Assembly (NCBI GenBank): GCA_963665785.1
Contig: OY762456.1
Coordinates: 3,906,001 to 3,970,000 of the forward strand
DNA: 64,000 bases
Origin: UBA7455 sp026713185
GTDB lineage: Bacteria > Pseudomonadota > Gammaproteobacteria > Pseudomonadales > Azotimanducaceae
Reading direction: 5' to 3'
Numbering within the stretch: the stretch's first letter is position 1; every line of letters starts with the position of its first letter. Position numbers and translations under genes: made by a program. The notes under the pieces were generated by a model that ran no database searches, was not told the origin of the DNA, and was given only the letters and a program-made list of their open reading frames with translations. This document shows, piece after piece, positions 18,301 to 26,798 of this stretch.

Positions 18301-19316
18301 GCCTTGCCACTGGCCTCGTTGATAATTGCCTGACTTTCGCAGGCAAAGTACTTGCCCGTCTGTAACAGAGCGGTTCGCATATTGTTGTCACCGGCACTGT
18401 GCGTTACCCCGTATAGATTTGCGAGCAAGTCGGCCTTGTGTCCGGTTAATACGCTATTGTTGAGTGCTTTGACACCAGTGACATTACTCTGACCATTGAA
18501 TCCGGCAAAGCCAACCCGCAGGTTCCTGGCGTCTGCAATGACCTGTCCCAGACCGGCTCTGGCAACTAAACTCCGGGTCCGGTGATAACTGTACCAGTTG
18601 GCAAAATTCTGGATTTCTTCTTCATAAGTGCAACTGACCGGGGCATTGACATGGACGGTACAATCAGTTCTGTCCGGTCCACCGGTGAATGGTGCGTTAT
18701 CTCTGGTGATGTCAACTTTCATACCACTCTCGGTCACATCCACAACGCCATCGCTGTCATGGTCGGTCCATGTCCAGTAATAATTGACAGGGATGTTGCC
18801 GCTGCCCAGAGTGTGCGTTGCCGTCAGATCATAAAACTGTTCCGTGTTGTAGGGATCATCGGGTGCGTTGGCAGGGTCTGCATTACCAAATGCCAAATTA
18901 TTCATACCGGACCCGGACCAGGGTTTGTACTCTACTCCAGGGTCATAATAGATCCTGTTATATGAAGAATTTCGCAGACGCCACAATCCACTGCCGGGGT
19001 CGGATGCCTCAGTCGGTGCATAGTCATGACTGCTACCCGACCCATGGGGCATGATCCAGGTCTTGATATCGTTGTTGTGAATATACCTGCCTCCTGCACC
19101 CTCCTGGCCCATATCCTCTGTGTCATTTGTCAGCAAATCCGTTTGCATACCTTCGACGGTATCATCCAACAGCAACATGACATTGGGGATTGCCGGCGCC
19201 GGCAGTTCCAGAGGTGATTGTGACAGTGCCTCAAAGTCCGTCACTGTAACCGCGGACAGGGCATTGGCGCTACAACAAATCACCAGCACGGATGTCAATT
19301 TTTTTACAGGTTTCAT
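15375..19316 (-). CDS. pilY1: PilY1/PilC-type pilus tip adhesin and assembly protein
   Basis: 1313 residues with an N-terminal signal peptide. Residues from about 40 form a von Willebrand A-like region (NVMLLLDDTVEGMQ), the middle carries an EF-hand-like loop (DIDSSGLISPGE, about 575), and about 675-1150 is the PilC-type beta-propeller (GDIVNSTPAYYGKPN, YVAANDGLFHAFNAGTG). A second calcium-type loop, DVNNDGNFDEED, lies near 1245. PilY1 sits at the pilus tip, controls extension and retraction with calcium, and mediates adhesion. The metal-site motif of the A domain (DxSxS) reads D-D-T-V-E here, so classical MIDAS metal binding may be lost. Its start lies inside a 42-bp tandem duplication. Confidence 0.93.
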   Translation of the reverse strand: MKPVKKLTSVLVICCSANALSAVTVTDFEALSQSPLELPAPAIPNVMLLLDDTVEGMQTDLLTNDTEDMGQEGAGGRYIHNNDIKTWIMPHGSGSSHDYAPTEASDPGSGLWRLRNSSYNRIYYDPGVEYKPWSGSGMNNLAFGNADPANAPDDPYNTEQFYDLTATHTLGSGNIPVNYYWTWTDHDSDGVVDVTESGMKVDITRDNAPFTGGPDRTDCTVHVNAPVSCTYEEEIQNFANWYSYHRTRSLVARAGLGQVIADARNLRVGFAGFNGQSNVTGVKALNNSVLTGHKADLLANLYGVTHSAGDNNMRTALLQTGKYFACESQAIINEASGKAPGETGCPVPSRPVGNCQQNIALVVSAGFWGGEPPGVEADSGRFPDADDTVFDGGRYADTTRDTLADVAMYFYERDLHPDLLDEVPTGLRDLNGVPRDEHRVAFSGTDNATDTMHQHMKTYIIGFGAQGDITFDAAEARAVDFNAEAIDFWGDPERSDNDKLNDLVHAALNGRGAYLDAGNPPMLKAALTSAFEQLSSLVGTATAVEYNAGEVLGDSLVYRASFNIAQGTGDLVAETLDIDSSGLISPGEVKWSASQQLDARPWDSRIIFTWDPIRMHGIPFLYSELNPDQRAALAAALNLGEEDEVTRLINYLRGDSTREWPDGSFGNRPEVRGRLGDIVNSTPAYYGKPNRNLRTGSRFPQMPGFTYPEFARLHAGRQDMVYVAANDGLFHAFNAGTGYEEWAFVPDSVIQGSYSNRIGELASVNNPHRLINDLSPTIEDVFIDGTGLNSAAIRNWMTIVIGGLGAGGKGYYALNITEPVPGTGNKEADTAALVDKVLWEFTDEDDTYPTCERPLEDDCTTGQGLVDDADSQLVDTSLIPAKAYRDLGFSLSRPVIAMSNLRHSDGEHEWVVVFGNGYNSSSGRAKLYILRIERGIDGHWCHPDRVFDGNEHASDHWDHTLQSNPLHCPGGTDFVKIEASGPVNIPLDGNNDGDLDDVADNPDRVLANGLGSPRGIDINSDGTLDYAYAGDRFGNLYRFDLSSDDVHDWSVELLFQASHSQPVTTRPFAVKHPTAVTGADCDPNPDVNSPCGGFIIIFATGSLVYADDVTDRKISSIYGIWERFQSGAGNRVIKSELVEQAFAFTDTTHLTRTLTSNPVDYSPQGDMGYYIDLDTPSYSDPLTIPFAGEKAIRNFHEISGVIYVNSVIPRKSASCTGRARGAQIAFCAGTGGLNCVGQSPLFDVNNDGNFDEEDQIEDGSDPASVMIGNGFPADAVLIEDIRLTQSSGRTVQNTRVNPGESGSTGRLSWKQLH

Positions 19317-19434
19317 TTAACACCGTCTCCCGTACATCACCTGAATCACCGGTTTCATTTAACACCGTCTCCCGTACATCACCTGAATCACCGGTTTCAT
19401 TTAACACCGTCTCCCGTACATCACCTGAATCATC
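19309..19434 (-). repeat. 42-bp tandem duplication at the pilX-pilY1 junction (3 units)
   Basis: Units 19309-19350 and 19351-19392 are identical, and a third runs 19393 to about 19434. On the minus strand each unit holds the pilX end codons, its TAA stop and an ATGAAACC start. The second and third starts therefore open two 13-codon mini-frames (MKPVIQVMYGRRC, TAA) between pilX and the real pilY1 start. The unit length is a multiple of three and keeps stop and start adjacent. Confidence 0.92.
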
Positions 19435-19952
19435 GCATGGGACTGATCAGTCCCTCCGCTGCCCCGTGCAGTAATCCTGAAGATACAGACGTAGCCTGAA
19501 AAACCCTCTTCGCCAACATTAGTGATATTCAGGGAGTCCTGATCAGAGCTGACCCTGGCGACATGTTCAATGACGTAACCCGGTCCAAGCGCTGTACCCA
19601 GGTCAGAGGCCGTAACGGCTGCTGGAATATAATCATCCGATCCTTGAGACCAGTCCACTGTCGAGAATCGTTCTTTCCCATCCCGGGAGTTACACAGCCC
19701 ATTGAAACATTCCGGAGATTCACCTTCTTCGGGGAAGTTATTGAAATCCTCTGCGGCCTCTAAAAATCTCTCTGCTTCCAATATCGCCGATTCAGCACTC
19801 TGGAATGCCATACTCACATCACGGTAATTACGGGACAGATGTTCCTGCATCATCGCAATCCGGATCGAGGCCACACCGGATACCGTCATCAGCAGGAGAA
19901 TCGTCAGGGTCAGAAACAGTACAATACCCTGTTGTCCGGTGCTGTTGATCAT
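19401..19952 (-). CDS. pilX: Type IV pilus minor pilin PilX
   Basis: 183 residues. The N-terminus STGQQGIVLFLTLTILLLMTV is the PilX pattern: a short leader, Gly before the hydrophobic helix, and QQG in place of the usual TLIE. The segment SMAFQSAESAILEAERFLE follows, as usual for PilX. PilX belongs to the minor pilin priming complex (FimU, PilV, PilW, PilX, PilE) with PilY1. It overlaps pilW by ATGA. Its last codons are within the tandem duplication shared with the pilY1 start. Confidence 0.88.
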   Translation of the reverse strand: MINSTGQQGIVLFLTLTILLLMTVSGVASIRIAMMQEHLSRNYRDVSMAFQSAESAILEAERFLEAAEDFNNFPEEGESPECFNGLCNSRDGKERFSTVDWSQGSDDYIPAAVTASDLGTALGPGYVIEHVARVSSDQDSLNITNVGEEGFSGYVCIFRITARGSGGTDQSHAMIQVMYGRRC

Positions 19953-21082
19953 CCTTTCACCAGCCGATTTCTCAGATGTACGGTCTGGCTGAATTTCTGT
20001 CTCAGTATGCCATCAACCTCCGCCGAACCCACGTCATCTACACTGTTTACGGTGATTTCCACATGTACCACGATGACATCATTAAAGTCAGTGACCTGGC
20101 TGGCATCCATAAAGATATCCGGCGCCAACGCAGTCCCTGCTGTATCCACACCGTACATGATCTGCAGATCTTCAACTCCCTCGACCAATTCTCGCGGTGC
20201 ATCCAGACCGGATTTTCTGAACAGGGCATCCACCCGGTCACCCTGGCTGTTGCGATTGACACTGGCGCCAATGAAATAGGTGTGCGATCCAATACCCATG
20301 ACTGTTGTTCCGGATGAATACCCCCGGCCTTTACCCAGCAAAGCCTGCAGATTCCGGGTGGACCCATAGCCGCCAACATTGTGTGATATCCGGGTCTGAC
20401 CGGCACCTGCCGGCGCCATGTCTGTGACCACAAACACATCTCTGGCAGTGCAATCGTTAATGAACACGAGATGATACTGATCGAAGTCTTTCTCCACATC
20501 GGTCAGAACACCATCGATCACGACCTGTTCCGCACCTGTGGTCACAGGGAAGTTTTCTGTATCTACGCGGTATTCTTTACTGTCGGCAAATCTGAGTGTG
20601 AGAATATCGGCGTCGTTTTTAAGGCATCCATTAACAGCACAATCATCATAGGTACTGGTTTTGATGCCAGTGCCGGATGCCAGATAGACGTTTGCATCGT
20701 CACCTCGATTCGAAATCGGCAGCATAGACGCAATTTCTGGCGACCATGTCGTTCCATCGGCATTGAATCCCTGTATACCTGCCGTCAGATTGAACTCATA
20801 AGGCACATCACTAACGATGTCACCCGGTACGGTTTTTGAATTGCAACCGCGGTATCCAGCCTTCTGAATGGACCTGGCCATCAGTTGCAGTGCAAACCTG
20901 GCGGATTCGGCTACAGTTGCCTTCCCCGTCAGCAGACGACTGCCCTCCCGGGTGGCCGTGAACATCTGGATCAGTCCTGTGATGACAATGGAGGCGACCA
21001 CCAGAGAAATCATGAGTTCAATCAGCGACATGCCGGATGATGGAGACACCGGTCCATTCTTACTGCTCATTGCTGCAGCCAC
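19949..21082 (-). CDS. pilW: Type IV pilus minor pilin PilW
   Basis: 377 residues from GTG 21082; ATG 21070 is equally possible. The prepilin motif is SSGMSLIELMISLVVASIVI (cleavage after Gly, Glu at +5), followed by ATREGSRLLTGKATVAESARFALQLM and AGYRGC, typical of PilW. It helps initiate the pilus with the neighbouring minor pilins. The length is within the PilW family range. It overlaps pilX by 4 bp and follows pilV closely, so the cluster is one operon. Confidence 0.9.
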   Translation of the reverse strand: MAAAMSSKNGPVSPSSGMSLIELMISLVVASIVITGLIQMFTATREGSRLLTGKATVAESARFALQLMARSIQKAGYRGCNSKTVPGDIVSDVPYEFNLTAGIQGFNADGTTWSPEIASMLPISNRGDDANVYLASGTGIKTSTYDDCAVNGCLKNDADILTLRFADSKEYRVDTENFPVTTGAEQVVIDGVLTDVEKDFDQYHLVFINDCTARDVFVVTDMAPAGAGQTRISHNVGGYGSTRNLQALLGKGRGYSSGTTVMGIGSHTYFIGASVNRNSQGDRVDALFRKSGLDAPRELVEGVEDLQIMYGVDTAGTALAPDIFMDASQVTDFNDVIVVHVEITVNSVDDVGSAEVDGILRQKFSQTVHLRNRLVKG

Positions 21083-21098
21083 ATTGACAAAATGATCT

Positions 21099-21611
21099 TC
21101 ATGGCGCCGCTGCCCGGATGGTGATGGAACGTGTCACGCCGGAGGCATCATCAACTTTCTGTGCATCAACCCAATGAACGAGAACTTCGTAAATTCCACC
21201 ATTCAAAGAGATGGCGCCGGCGCCACCAGGTAACGTTCCGGAAATACTGAAATTGTCGCAAACTGCATAGTTTGATCCATCGGTGTCCTGGGAATTTATC
21301 GAGCATTGCCACTGGGCAATGTCATAGTCCTTCATCGCGGATTCACTACAGCTGTTAGCAATACAACTACTGGTCACTACCGGGGTATCTGTTAATGAAA
21401 TACCACTGTAGTCCGTATCCGGATTTGCCCTTATCCGTTCCAGAATGTCGTTACCCCGCTGTGTCGCCACACCCTGTAACAGGGCACTGCGGTTCTGTTG
21501 CAGACTCAGTATCTGTAATCCTGCCATGCCGAGTACTCCAATGGACATGATGACCACAGAAACAAGCAGTTCGATCATCGAAAAACCACTGCCAACCCAC
21601 TTGTTTAACAT
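21099..21611 (-). CDS. pilV: Type IV pilus minor pilin PilV
   Basis: 170 residues. The prepilin signal is GSGFSMIELLVSVVIMSIG (cleavage after Gly, Phe+1, Glu+5), followed by LQILSLQQNRSALLQGVATQ, the PilV helix pattern. Four cysteines in the globular part (around SSCIANSCSES and QWQCSI) may form disulphides. It leads the pilV-pilW-pilX-pilY1 operon and is separated from pilE by a 280-bp gap with short repeats. Confidence 0.88.
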   Translation of the reverse strand: MLNKWVGSGFSMIELLVSVVIMSIGVLGMAGLQILSLQQNRSALLQGVATQRGNDILERIRANPDTDYSGISLTDTPVVTSSCIANSCSESAMKDYDIAQWQCSINSQDTDGSNYAVCDNFSISGTLPGGAGAISLNGGIYEVLVHWVDAQKVDDASGVTRSITIRAAAP

Positions 21612-21797
21612 GACATCAAAAGCTATCCGGTTCCGGTCGGCTGCAAACGGGAAATACGGAATTCTTTATCTCTGACTTCCGCGGGAATACAGCCCTGATC
21701 CAAAAGGCTACAGCAGAGGAGGAAAGTAGAAAATCGGTCCTGGATTCAATCCATGTAAGAAAATGGCAGTATTCACTTCAGGATTTGATCCAAAAAT

Positions 21798-21883
21798 ATG
21801 CGAATGTCGCAACTGAAACTCTTGGAAGTCGTCTTTCTCAATGCGAATGTCGCAACAAAAACTCTCGGAAGTCATCTTTCAGA
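21798..21883. repeat. 43-bp tandem repeat between pilE and pilV (2 units)
   Basis: Units 21798-21840 and 21841-21883 both begin ATGCGAATGTCGCAAC and differ at a few later positions. They lie just beyond the pilE stop, in the 279-bp stretch (21612-21890) that separates pilE from the pilV operon. I see no gene in that stretch. The repeats could mark regulatory sites for the pilV operon or be simple slippage. Confidence 0.75.
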
Positions 21884-21890
21884 ACAGGAA

Positions 21891-22262
21891 CTAATTCAGT
21901 GTTTGATTACCGGACTGATCAATCTCAAAACAGTTGCCGACACCGCAGGCTTCTCCCAAGGGAGACGCCCGAACAGTAAAAGTCGTTGCCGTCAGTAATT
22001 CAAAACTGATGGTATATCGAACTTCACCTTTGGTTGGTGAATTGGTATTGCAGATCGTATTGGTATCCGCACCGGTATAGGTAAATCCATTGGAATAATA
22101 GCGTTCCAGCGCCATGCTGCAGGCTTTCAGGTCCGCCACGGCCTGGGCACGCCAGGTATCAGAAAGGTATCCCTGGTATTGTGGATAGGCGATTGCGGAA
22201 ACTATGCCCACGATGGCAACCACCACCATGATCTCGATGAGCGTATATCCCCTTAATCTCAT
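21891..22262 (-). CDS. pilE: Type IV pilin PilE (minor or major pilin)
   Basis: 123 residues from ATG 22262, which has AGGAG in good position. The short leader MRLRG precedes YTLIEIMVVVAIVGIVSAIA, a full class IVa prepilin motif with Glu at +5. The globular part has the PilE/PilA-like pattern ADLKACSMALERYYSNGFTY and three Cys residues (KAC, TIC, EAC) plus NCFEID. In Pseudomonas the corresponding gene is a minor pilin; which role it plays here cannot be told. Confidence 0.88.
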   Translation of the reverse strand: MRLRGYTLIEIMVVVAIVGIVSAIAYPQYQGYLSDTWRAQAVADLKACSMALERYYSNGFTYTGADTNTICNTNSPTKGEVRYTISFELLTATTFTVRASPLGEACGVGNCFEIDQSGNQTLN

Positions 22263-22328
22263 TATCTTTTCTCCTGCAAAAGCAGGGCCCTGCAAGAAAA
22301 TCCAGGAAACGCCCGCCCGTAGCTGCCA

Positions 22329-23267
22329 TCATGTGCGCAATTCACGCGGCAGGGAGAATTCCATCAATTCAGTCACGCCATCCAGTTCAGACTCAAAATC
22401 TGCACCCATGTCCACAAGACCGTCAATCACCTGCTGTACCAGAAACTCCGGTGCAGAAGCCCCCGAGGTAACACCGATATTAAGTGGATCTCTCAGCCAA
22501 CCTGGATCAATTCCTGATGCATCATCAATCAGGTAGGCTTCACTACCGAGTCTTCCGGCCAGTTCCTGCAGGCGATTCGAGTTTGAACTGTTTTTTGAAC
22601 CCACTACCAGAATCAACTCACATTTTTCCGCCAGAACCTTCACGGCATCCTGACGATTCTGGGTTGCATAGCAGATATCATCCCTGCGCGGTCCCTTGAT
22701 GTTCGGGAACCGCTGTTTGAGAGTATCCACAATCAAGCGGGTATCATCCACGGACAAAGTCGTCTGTGTGACGTAAGACAAATGCTCCGGATCCCGGACT
22801 GAAAGCCGATAAACATCGTCCTCTTTTTCTACCAGGTATACCCGGTTTTCGGTACCCTCACTTTGTCCCAGTGTGCCTTCAACCTCCGGATGGCCGGCGT
22901 GACCGATCAATATGGTTTCACGTTGCTGATGGGCAAACCTGATCACTTCCTGGTGTACCTTGCTGACCAGGGGACAGGTGGCATCAAAAACCTGAAGGTC
23001 TCGCTGAACCGCATCCCTCTGGACCTGCTTTGCCACACCGTGGGCACTGAAAATGATGAGGGCGCCTGACGGTACGTCTTCCACTTCGTCCACAAAAACG
23101 ACGCCTTTGCCGCGCAGCTCTGCCACCACCGATTTGTTATGCACCACCTCATGTCTGACATAAACCGGTGCACCGTATTTTTCAAGTGCCCGGTTCACGA
23201 TTTCTATGGCCCGGTTAACACCCGCACAAAACCCTCTCGGTTTGGCCAGATAGACTTTCATCGTCAT
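22329..23267 (-). CDS. ispH: 4-hydroxy-3-methylbut-2-enyl diphosphate reductase
   Basis: 312 residues, cytoplasmic 4Fe-4S enzyme that makes IPP and DMAPP in the last step of the MEP pathway. The N-terminus KVYLAKPRGFCAGVNRAIEI contains the first cluster cysteine; the others are in FDATCPLVSKVH and DICYATQNRQ. ASAPE near the end binds substrate phosphate. Another MEP gene, dxr, is at 57.7 kb. It follows fkpB by a few bases, the usual lspA-fkpB-ispH order. Confidence 0.96.
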   Translation of the reverse strand: MTMKVYLAKPRGFCAGVNRAIEIVNRALEKYGAPVYVRHEVVHNKSVVAELRGKGVVFVDEVEDVPSGALIIFSAHGVAKQVQRDAVQRDLQVFDATCPLVSKVHQEVIRFAHQQRETILIGHAGHPEVEGTLGQSEGTENRVYLVEKEDDVYRLSVRDPEHLSYVTQTTLSVDDTRLIVDTLKQRFPNIKGPRRDDICYATQNRQDAVKVLAEKCELILVVGSKNSSNSNRLQELAGRLGSEAYLIDDASGIDPGWLRDPLNIGVTSGASAPEFLVQQVIDGLVDMGADFESELDGVTELMEFSLPRELRT

Positions 23268-23270
23268 GGG

Positions 23271-23729
23271 TTAAACCCTGATAATTTCATTGGACACCTG
23301 TTCCACGGCAATAACCTGGACCTCAAATAATAAATCCCTGCCTGCCAGTGGATGATTGAAATCGACCTCCACTTCATCTTTGTCAATGCGGGAAATCACC
23401 CCGGGTAATTCCGCCTTCTGCCGGTCGGCAAACGATACAACGAGGCCCTCACTGAGATCCATATCTTCAGAAAAGCTTGACCTGGACATACAGTGGATAT
23501 TGTCCGGATTGTGATCACCAAAACCATCTTCCGATCTGATCAATAATTCTGCCGACTCCCCCGCCAACATACCGAACATGGCGCGTTCAAATCCAGACGG
23601 CAGATTGCCATCACCCACTACGAAGCTTGCCGACTTGTTTCCCGTGGAATCGATCACATCGCCACCGGGTAAGCGCAGGGAAAACCGGACTTCCACTTGG
23701 GTACCGGGTCCAACGGGCGTATTACTCAC
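23271..23729 (-). CDS. fkpB: FKBP-type peptidyl-prolyl isomerase FkpB (SlpA-like)
   Basis: 152 residues from GTG 23729, overlapping the lspA end by 8 bp. Visible are the FKBP core (VEVRFSLRLPGGDVIDSTG), the GFERAMFGMLAGESAELLI active-site strand, and the inserted-in-flap domain with FNHPLAGRDLLFEVQV. Such proteins are prolyl isomerase/chaperones in the cytoplasm. The gene is normally placed between lspA and ispH, as here. Confidence 0.94.
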   Translation of the reverse strand: MSNTPVGPGTQVEVRFSLRLPGGDVIDSTGNKSASFVVGDGNLPSGFERAMFGMLAGESAELLIRSEDGFGDHNPDNIHCMSRSSFSEDMDLSEGLVVSFADRQKAELPGVISRIDKDEVEVDFNHPLAGRDLLFEVQVIAVEQVSNEIIRV

Positions 23730-24213
23730 TGGTCCCTGCCCTGGATTTGTAACTCAACAACATGTCCAGAATGATTATTCCGGCGCCTACGGTGATCGCT
23801 GAATCGGCTATATTGAAAGCAGGAAAGTAATGGGGATGGTAGTAAACGACAATAAAATCCACGACATAACCCTGCAAAACCCGGTCGATAAGGTTGCCCA
23901 GGGCGCCCCCCAATATAAATGCCAGTGCAAAAGCCATCAATTTCTGTGTATGTCGTATTTGAACCATCCAGATGGCGATACCAACACTCACGGAACCGGA
24001 AACCACCATCAGGAACCAACGTTGCCAGCCGCCAGCGTCGTCCAGGAAGCTGAACGCAGCACCCGTGTTATGCAACACAGTGAACTTGAATACAGGCAGT
24101 ATTTCAATGGAAACACAACGCCCCGGTTCACACAGTGGCAGTATGTTGCTCATATACCACTTGGATACCTGATCCAGCAGGACCAGTACTGCTGTAATAA
24201 GGTAATAGATCAC
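23722..24213 (-). CDS. lspA: Lipoprotein signal peptidase
   Basis: 163 residues, four membrane helices. This aspartic protease removes the signal peptide from prolipoproteins after lipid attachment. The two catalytic aspartates are in NLIDRVLQGYVVDFI and FNIADSAI, and the conserved HNTGAAFSFL is present. The GTG start at 24213 overlaps the ribF TGA (GTGA). Its likely clients in this window include BamD and the FG-GAP lipoprotein. Confidence 0.95.
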   Translation of the reverse strand: MIYYLITAVLVLLDQVSKWYMSNILPLCEPGRCVSIEILPVFKFTVLHNTGAAFSFLDDAGGWQRWFLMVVSGSVSVGIAIWMVQIRHTQKLMAFALAFILGGALGNLIDRVLQGYVVDFIVVYYHPHYFPAFNIADSAITVGAGIIILDMLLSYKSRAGTSE

Positions 24214-25145
24214 TTCCCGGCGCCATTAAAGAAAGTGTGCGCCTGTTCGATATCACTGAATATGGCCGCTTTCAGTTCATCCAGCCCGGAAAATTTCTTT
24301 TCATCGCGTATCTTGTGCAAAAACCGCACCTGAACCTGACGCCCGTAAATTTCCTCATCAAAATCAAAAATATGCACCTCAAGGATTGGTTTCAGCGTCG
24401 CTTCTTCGATCGTGGGCCGGACACCAACATTAGCTACCCCCTGATTAATTTTGTCCAGACCGGAGATTTCTACCGCATAGACGCCGTCAATTGGGGCGCG
24501 ATAGCGATGCAACTGGATATTGGCGGTTGGCACACCCAGCGTTTTCCCGATCTGACGGCCATAAACAACCTTGCCGATAATCGAATAAGGGTGACCCAAC
24601 AGGCTTTCGGCAAGTTTAAATTCTCCCTGCGCCAGGCATTCGCGGATTCTCGTACTGCTGACACGCAACTGTCCATGAGTCAGCGTGTGATGATTGATGA
24701 CATCGAATCCGTAGTACTTACCCGCTTCACTGAGAAGTGCAAAGTCACCACTGCGATCATGGCCAAAACGAAAGTCGTCACCGATGAACAAGGCACTGGC
24801 GATGACATCTTCGGCCAGAATCTTGACGAATTGTTGCGCCGTCATGGACCTGGTTTTTTCAGTAAATTTTGAACACAGCACCAGATCAATTCCATGCTCG
24901 GCAAGCAGAGATACCTTCTCCCTGAATCGGGTCAGTCTTGCCGGCGCATTGAATACATCAAAAAATTCCCTGGGCTGAGGTTCGAAACAGACCAGCATCG
25001 CTGGTACACCAAGACTGGTGGCCTTCTTGCGGACTTCATGCAGGATCGCCTGGTGACCACAATGAACACCGTCGAAGTTTCCAATGGTCACCACACTTCC
25101 CTGATGTTGGGGTTTCAGATTGATAAAATCGCGAATTATCTGCAT
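24210..25145 (-). CDS. ribF: Bifunctional riboflavin kinase/FAD synthetase
   Basis: 311 residues from ATG 25145 (MQIIRDF); the frame extends upstream into the murJ tail without homology. The N-terminal nucleotidyl transferase has VVTIGNFDGVHCGHQAIL, and the C-terminal kinase domain has GRQIGKTLGVPTANI and PILEVHIFDFDEEIYG. It converts riboflavin to FMN and FAD, needed by flavoproteins such as the LLM oxidoreductase and IlvI here. It lies in the murJ-ribF-lspA-fkpB-ispH run. Confidence 0.95.
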   Translation of the reverse strand: MQIIRDFINLKPQHQGSVVTIGNFDGVHCGHQAILHEVRKKATSLGVPAMLVCFEPQPREFFDVFNAPARLTRFREKVSLLAEHGIDLVLCSKFTEKTRSMTAQQFVKILAEDVIASALFIGDDFRFGHDRSGDFALLSEAGKYYGFDVINHHTLTHGQLRVSSTRIRECLAQGEFKLAESLLGHPYSIIGKVVYGRQIGKTLGVPTANIQLHRYRAPIDGVYAVEISGLDKINQGVANVGVRPTIEEATLKPILEVHIFDFDEEIYGRQVQVRFLHKIRDEKKFSGLDELKAAIFSDIEQAHTFFNGAGK

Positions 25146-25149
25146 TGAC

Positions 25150-26706
25150 TCACCGGACCAATTGCTGAAATCGAATTCCCGAAAGCAGGAGTGAAGCGCC
25201 ATAGGTTACAACGCCCGCAGCACAGATTAACAGCATGACGCCAAATCGTTCCGCCATGCCAAATTGATACCACTGTCCTGCATCAGGGGTCACGGCATAG
25301 AGTACCGCCAACATCACCATGTTGGCCACCAGAACCTGGCAAAAGAACCGCCACCAGCCTGCTTCGTGGACAAGTATACCGGTGCGTTTAAGGCCGCGGT
25401 ATAACAGAGCCGCATTGATAAACGCTGAAATTGAAGTCGCCAACGCCAGTCCGACATGATGCAAATGCCAGACCAATATCAGGTTCAGGACCATGTTGGA
25501 CAGCAATGCAATGACACCATAGCGAACCGGGGACACCATATCCTGACGGGCAAAGTACCCCGGGGCCAGTATTTTCACAAACATGTGTCCCAGCAGACCT
25601 GCTCCATAGGCCGACAGACTCATTGCCGCCATCATGACATCCCTTTCAGTCATCTCGCCGGAGAAGAACAGCGTCGTAATTAAACTTTCGGAAAGATAAA
25701 CCAGCGCAATCGAGGCTGGTAATCCAAGCAATATCACCAGCCGTATCGCCCAATCAAGGGTTTTGGAGAATTCTTCCGGCGATTTGTTTACGTGGTCCGA
25801 AGACAGTCCCGGCAGAATAACCGTTGCAATTGCAATGCCGAATAACGCCAGGGGCAACTCCAGGAGGCGGTCTGAGAAATACAGCCACGACACACTGCCG
25901 TCTTCCAGGAATGAAGCCAGTATGGTATCCAGCAGAATATTGATCTGGCCAACTGATACCCCGAACAGTGCCGGCAACATGAGAACCAGTATCTTTTTTA
26001 CACCGGGATGTCGGGCTTCCACCCGTGGCATTACCAACAGCTTTTGTCGATGTAAAAACGGCAGTTGAAAGGCCAGTTGCGCCACGCCGGCTATCAATAC
26101 CGCCCAGGCAAGCGCCATCACCGGTTGATCCAGCCAGGGCCGCAGGTATAAAACGGACAGAATCAGTGTCAGGTTGAGCAAAACAGGTGTAAAGGCCGGT
26201 ACGGCAAAACGGCCAAATGAATTGAGCACCGCGCCGGCAAGGGCGGTCATTGAGATCAACAGCAGATAAGGGAATGTGATTCTCAGGATGTCCACTGCCA
26301 GGACAAGCTTGGCTGTTTCACCATGGTAAACATAGCCTGCGGCAAACACGTGCATCACATATTCGGCGCCAGTTACACCGATAATGGTCAGCACCAGAAG
26401 ACTCAGACCCAGGACGCCGCTGACCCGGCTGACCAGATTACGCACAAGTTCGATTGAGCCCTTTTGACGATACTCGGCCAGTACCGGAATGAACGCCTGG
26501 GAAAAAGCCCCTTCGGCAGTCAGTCGGCGGAACAGATTTGGAATTCGAAAAGCAATAAAAAATGCGTCGGCCCCGGACCCAAAGAAGTGGGCTACAACCA
26601 TGTCCCGGATGAGTCCGGAAACCCGGGATACCATGGTAAGCGCCGACACCACTCCACTTGATTTCAGCAATCCGCCACGGGTGTTATCTGTAGCTTCTTC
26701 AGACAT
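25150..26706 (-). CDS. murJ: Lipid II flippase MurJ
   Basis: 518 residues with about 14 membrane helices, of the MOP exporter superfamily. The N-terminus (SALTMVSRVSGLIRDMVVAHFFGSGADAF) and FRRLTAEGAFSQAFIPVL are characteristic; several conserved Arg line the cavity that moves lipid II across the inner membrane for peptidoglycan synthesis. It is divergent from rpsT, the normal gammaproteobacterial order. Confidence 0.96.
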   Translation of the reverse strand: MSEEATDNTRGGLLKSSGVVSALTMVSRVSGLIRDMVVAHFFGSGADAFFIAFRIPNLFRRLTAEGAFSQAFIPVLAEYRQKGSIELVRNLVSRVSGVLGLSLLVLTIIGVTGAEYVMHVFAAGYVYHGETAKLVLAVDILRITFPYLLLISMTALAGAVLNSFGRFAVPAFTPVLLNLTLILSVLYLRPWLDQPVMALAWAVLIAGVAQLAFQLPFLHRQKLLVMPRVEARHPGVKKILVLMLPALFGVSVGQINILLDTILASFLEDGSVSWLYFSDRLLELPLALFGIAIATVILPGLSSDHVNKSPEEFSKTLDWAIRLVILLGLPASIALVYLSESLITTLFFSGEMTERDVMMAAMSLSAYGAGLLGHMFVKILAPGYFARQDMVSPVRYGVIALLSNMVLNLILVWHLHHVGLALATSISAFINAALLYRGLKRTGILVHEAGWWRFFCQVLVANMVMLAVLYAVTPDAGQWYQFGMAERFGVMLLICAAGVVTYGASLLLSGIRFQQLVR

Positions 26707-26798
26707 ATCAGACTGAATTCCCTAAACGATTGACAAAGATACACCGAATCGGCATAGTAGCGCGTTCATTTTTCAGCATCATCACCGGTTATAGACAA

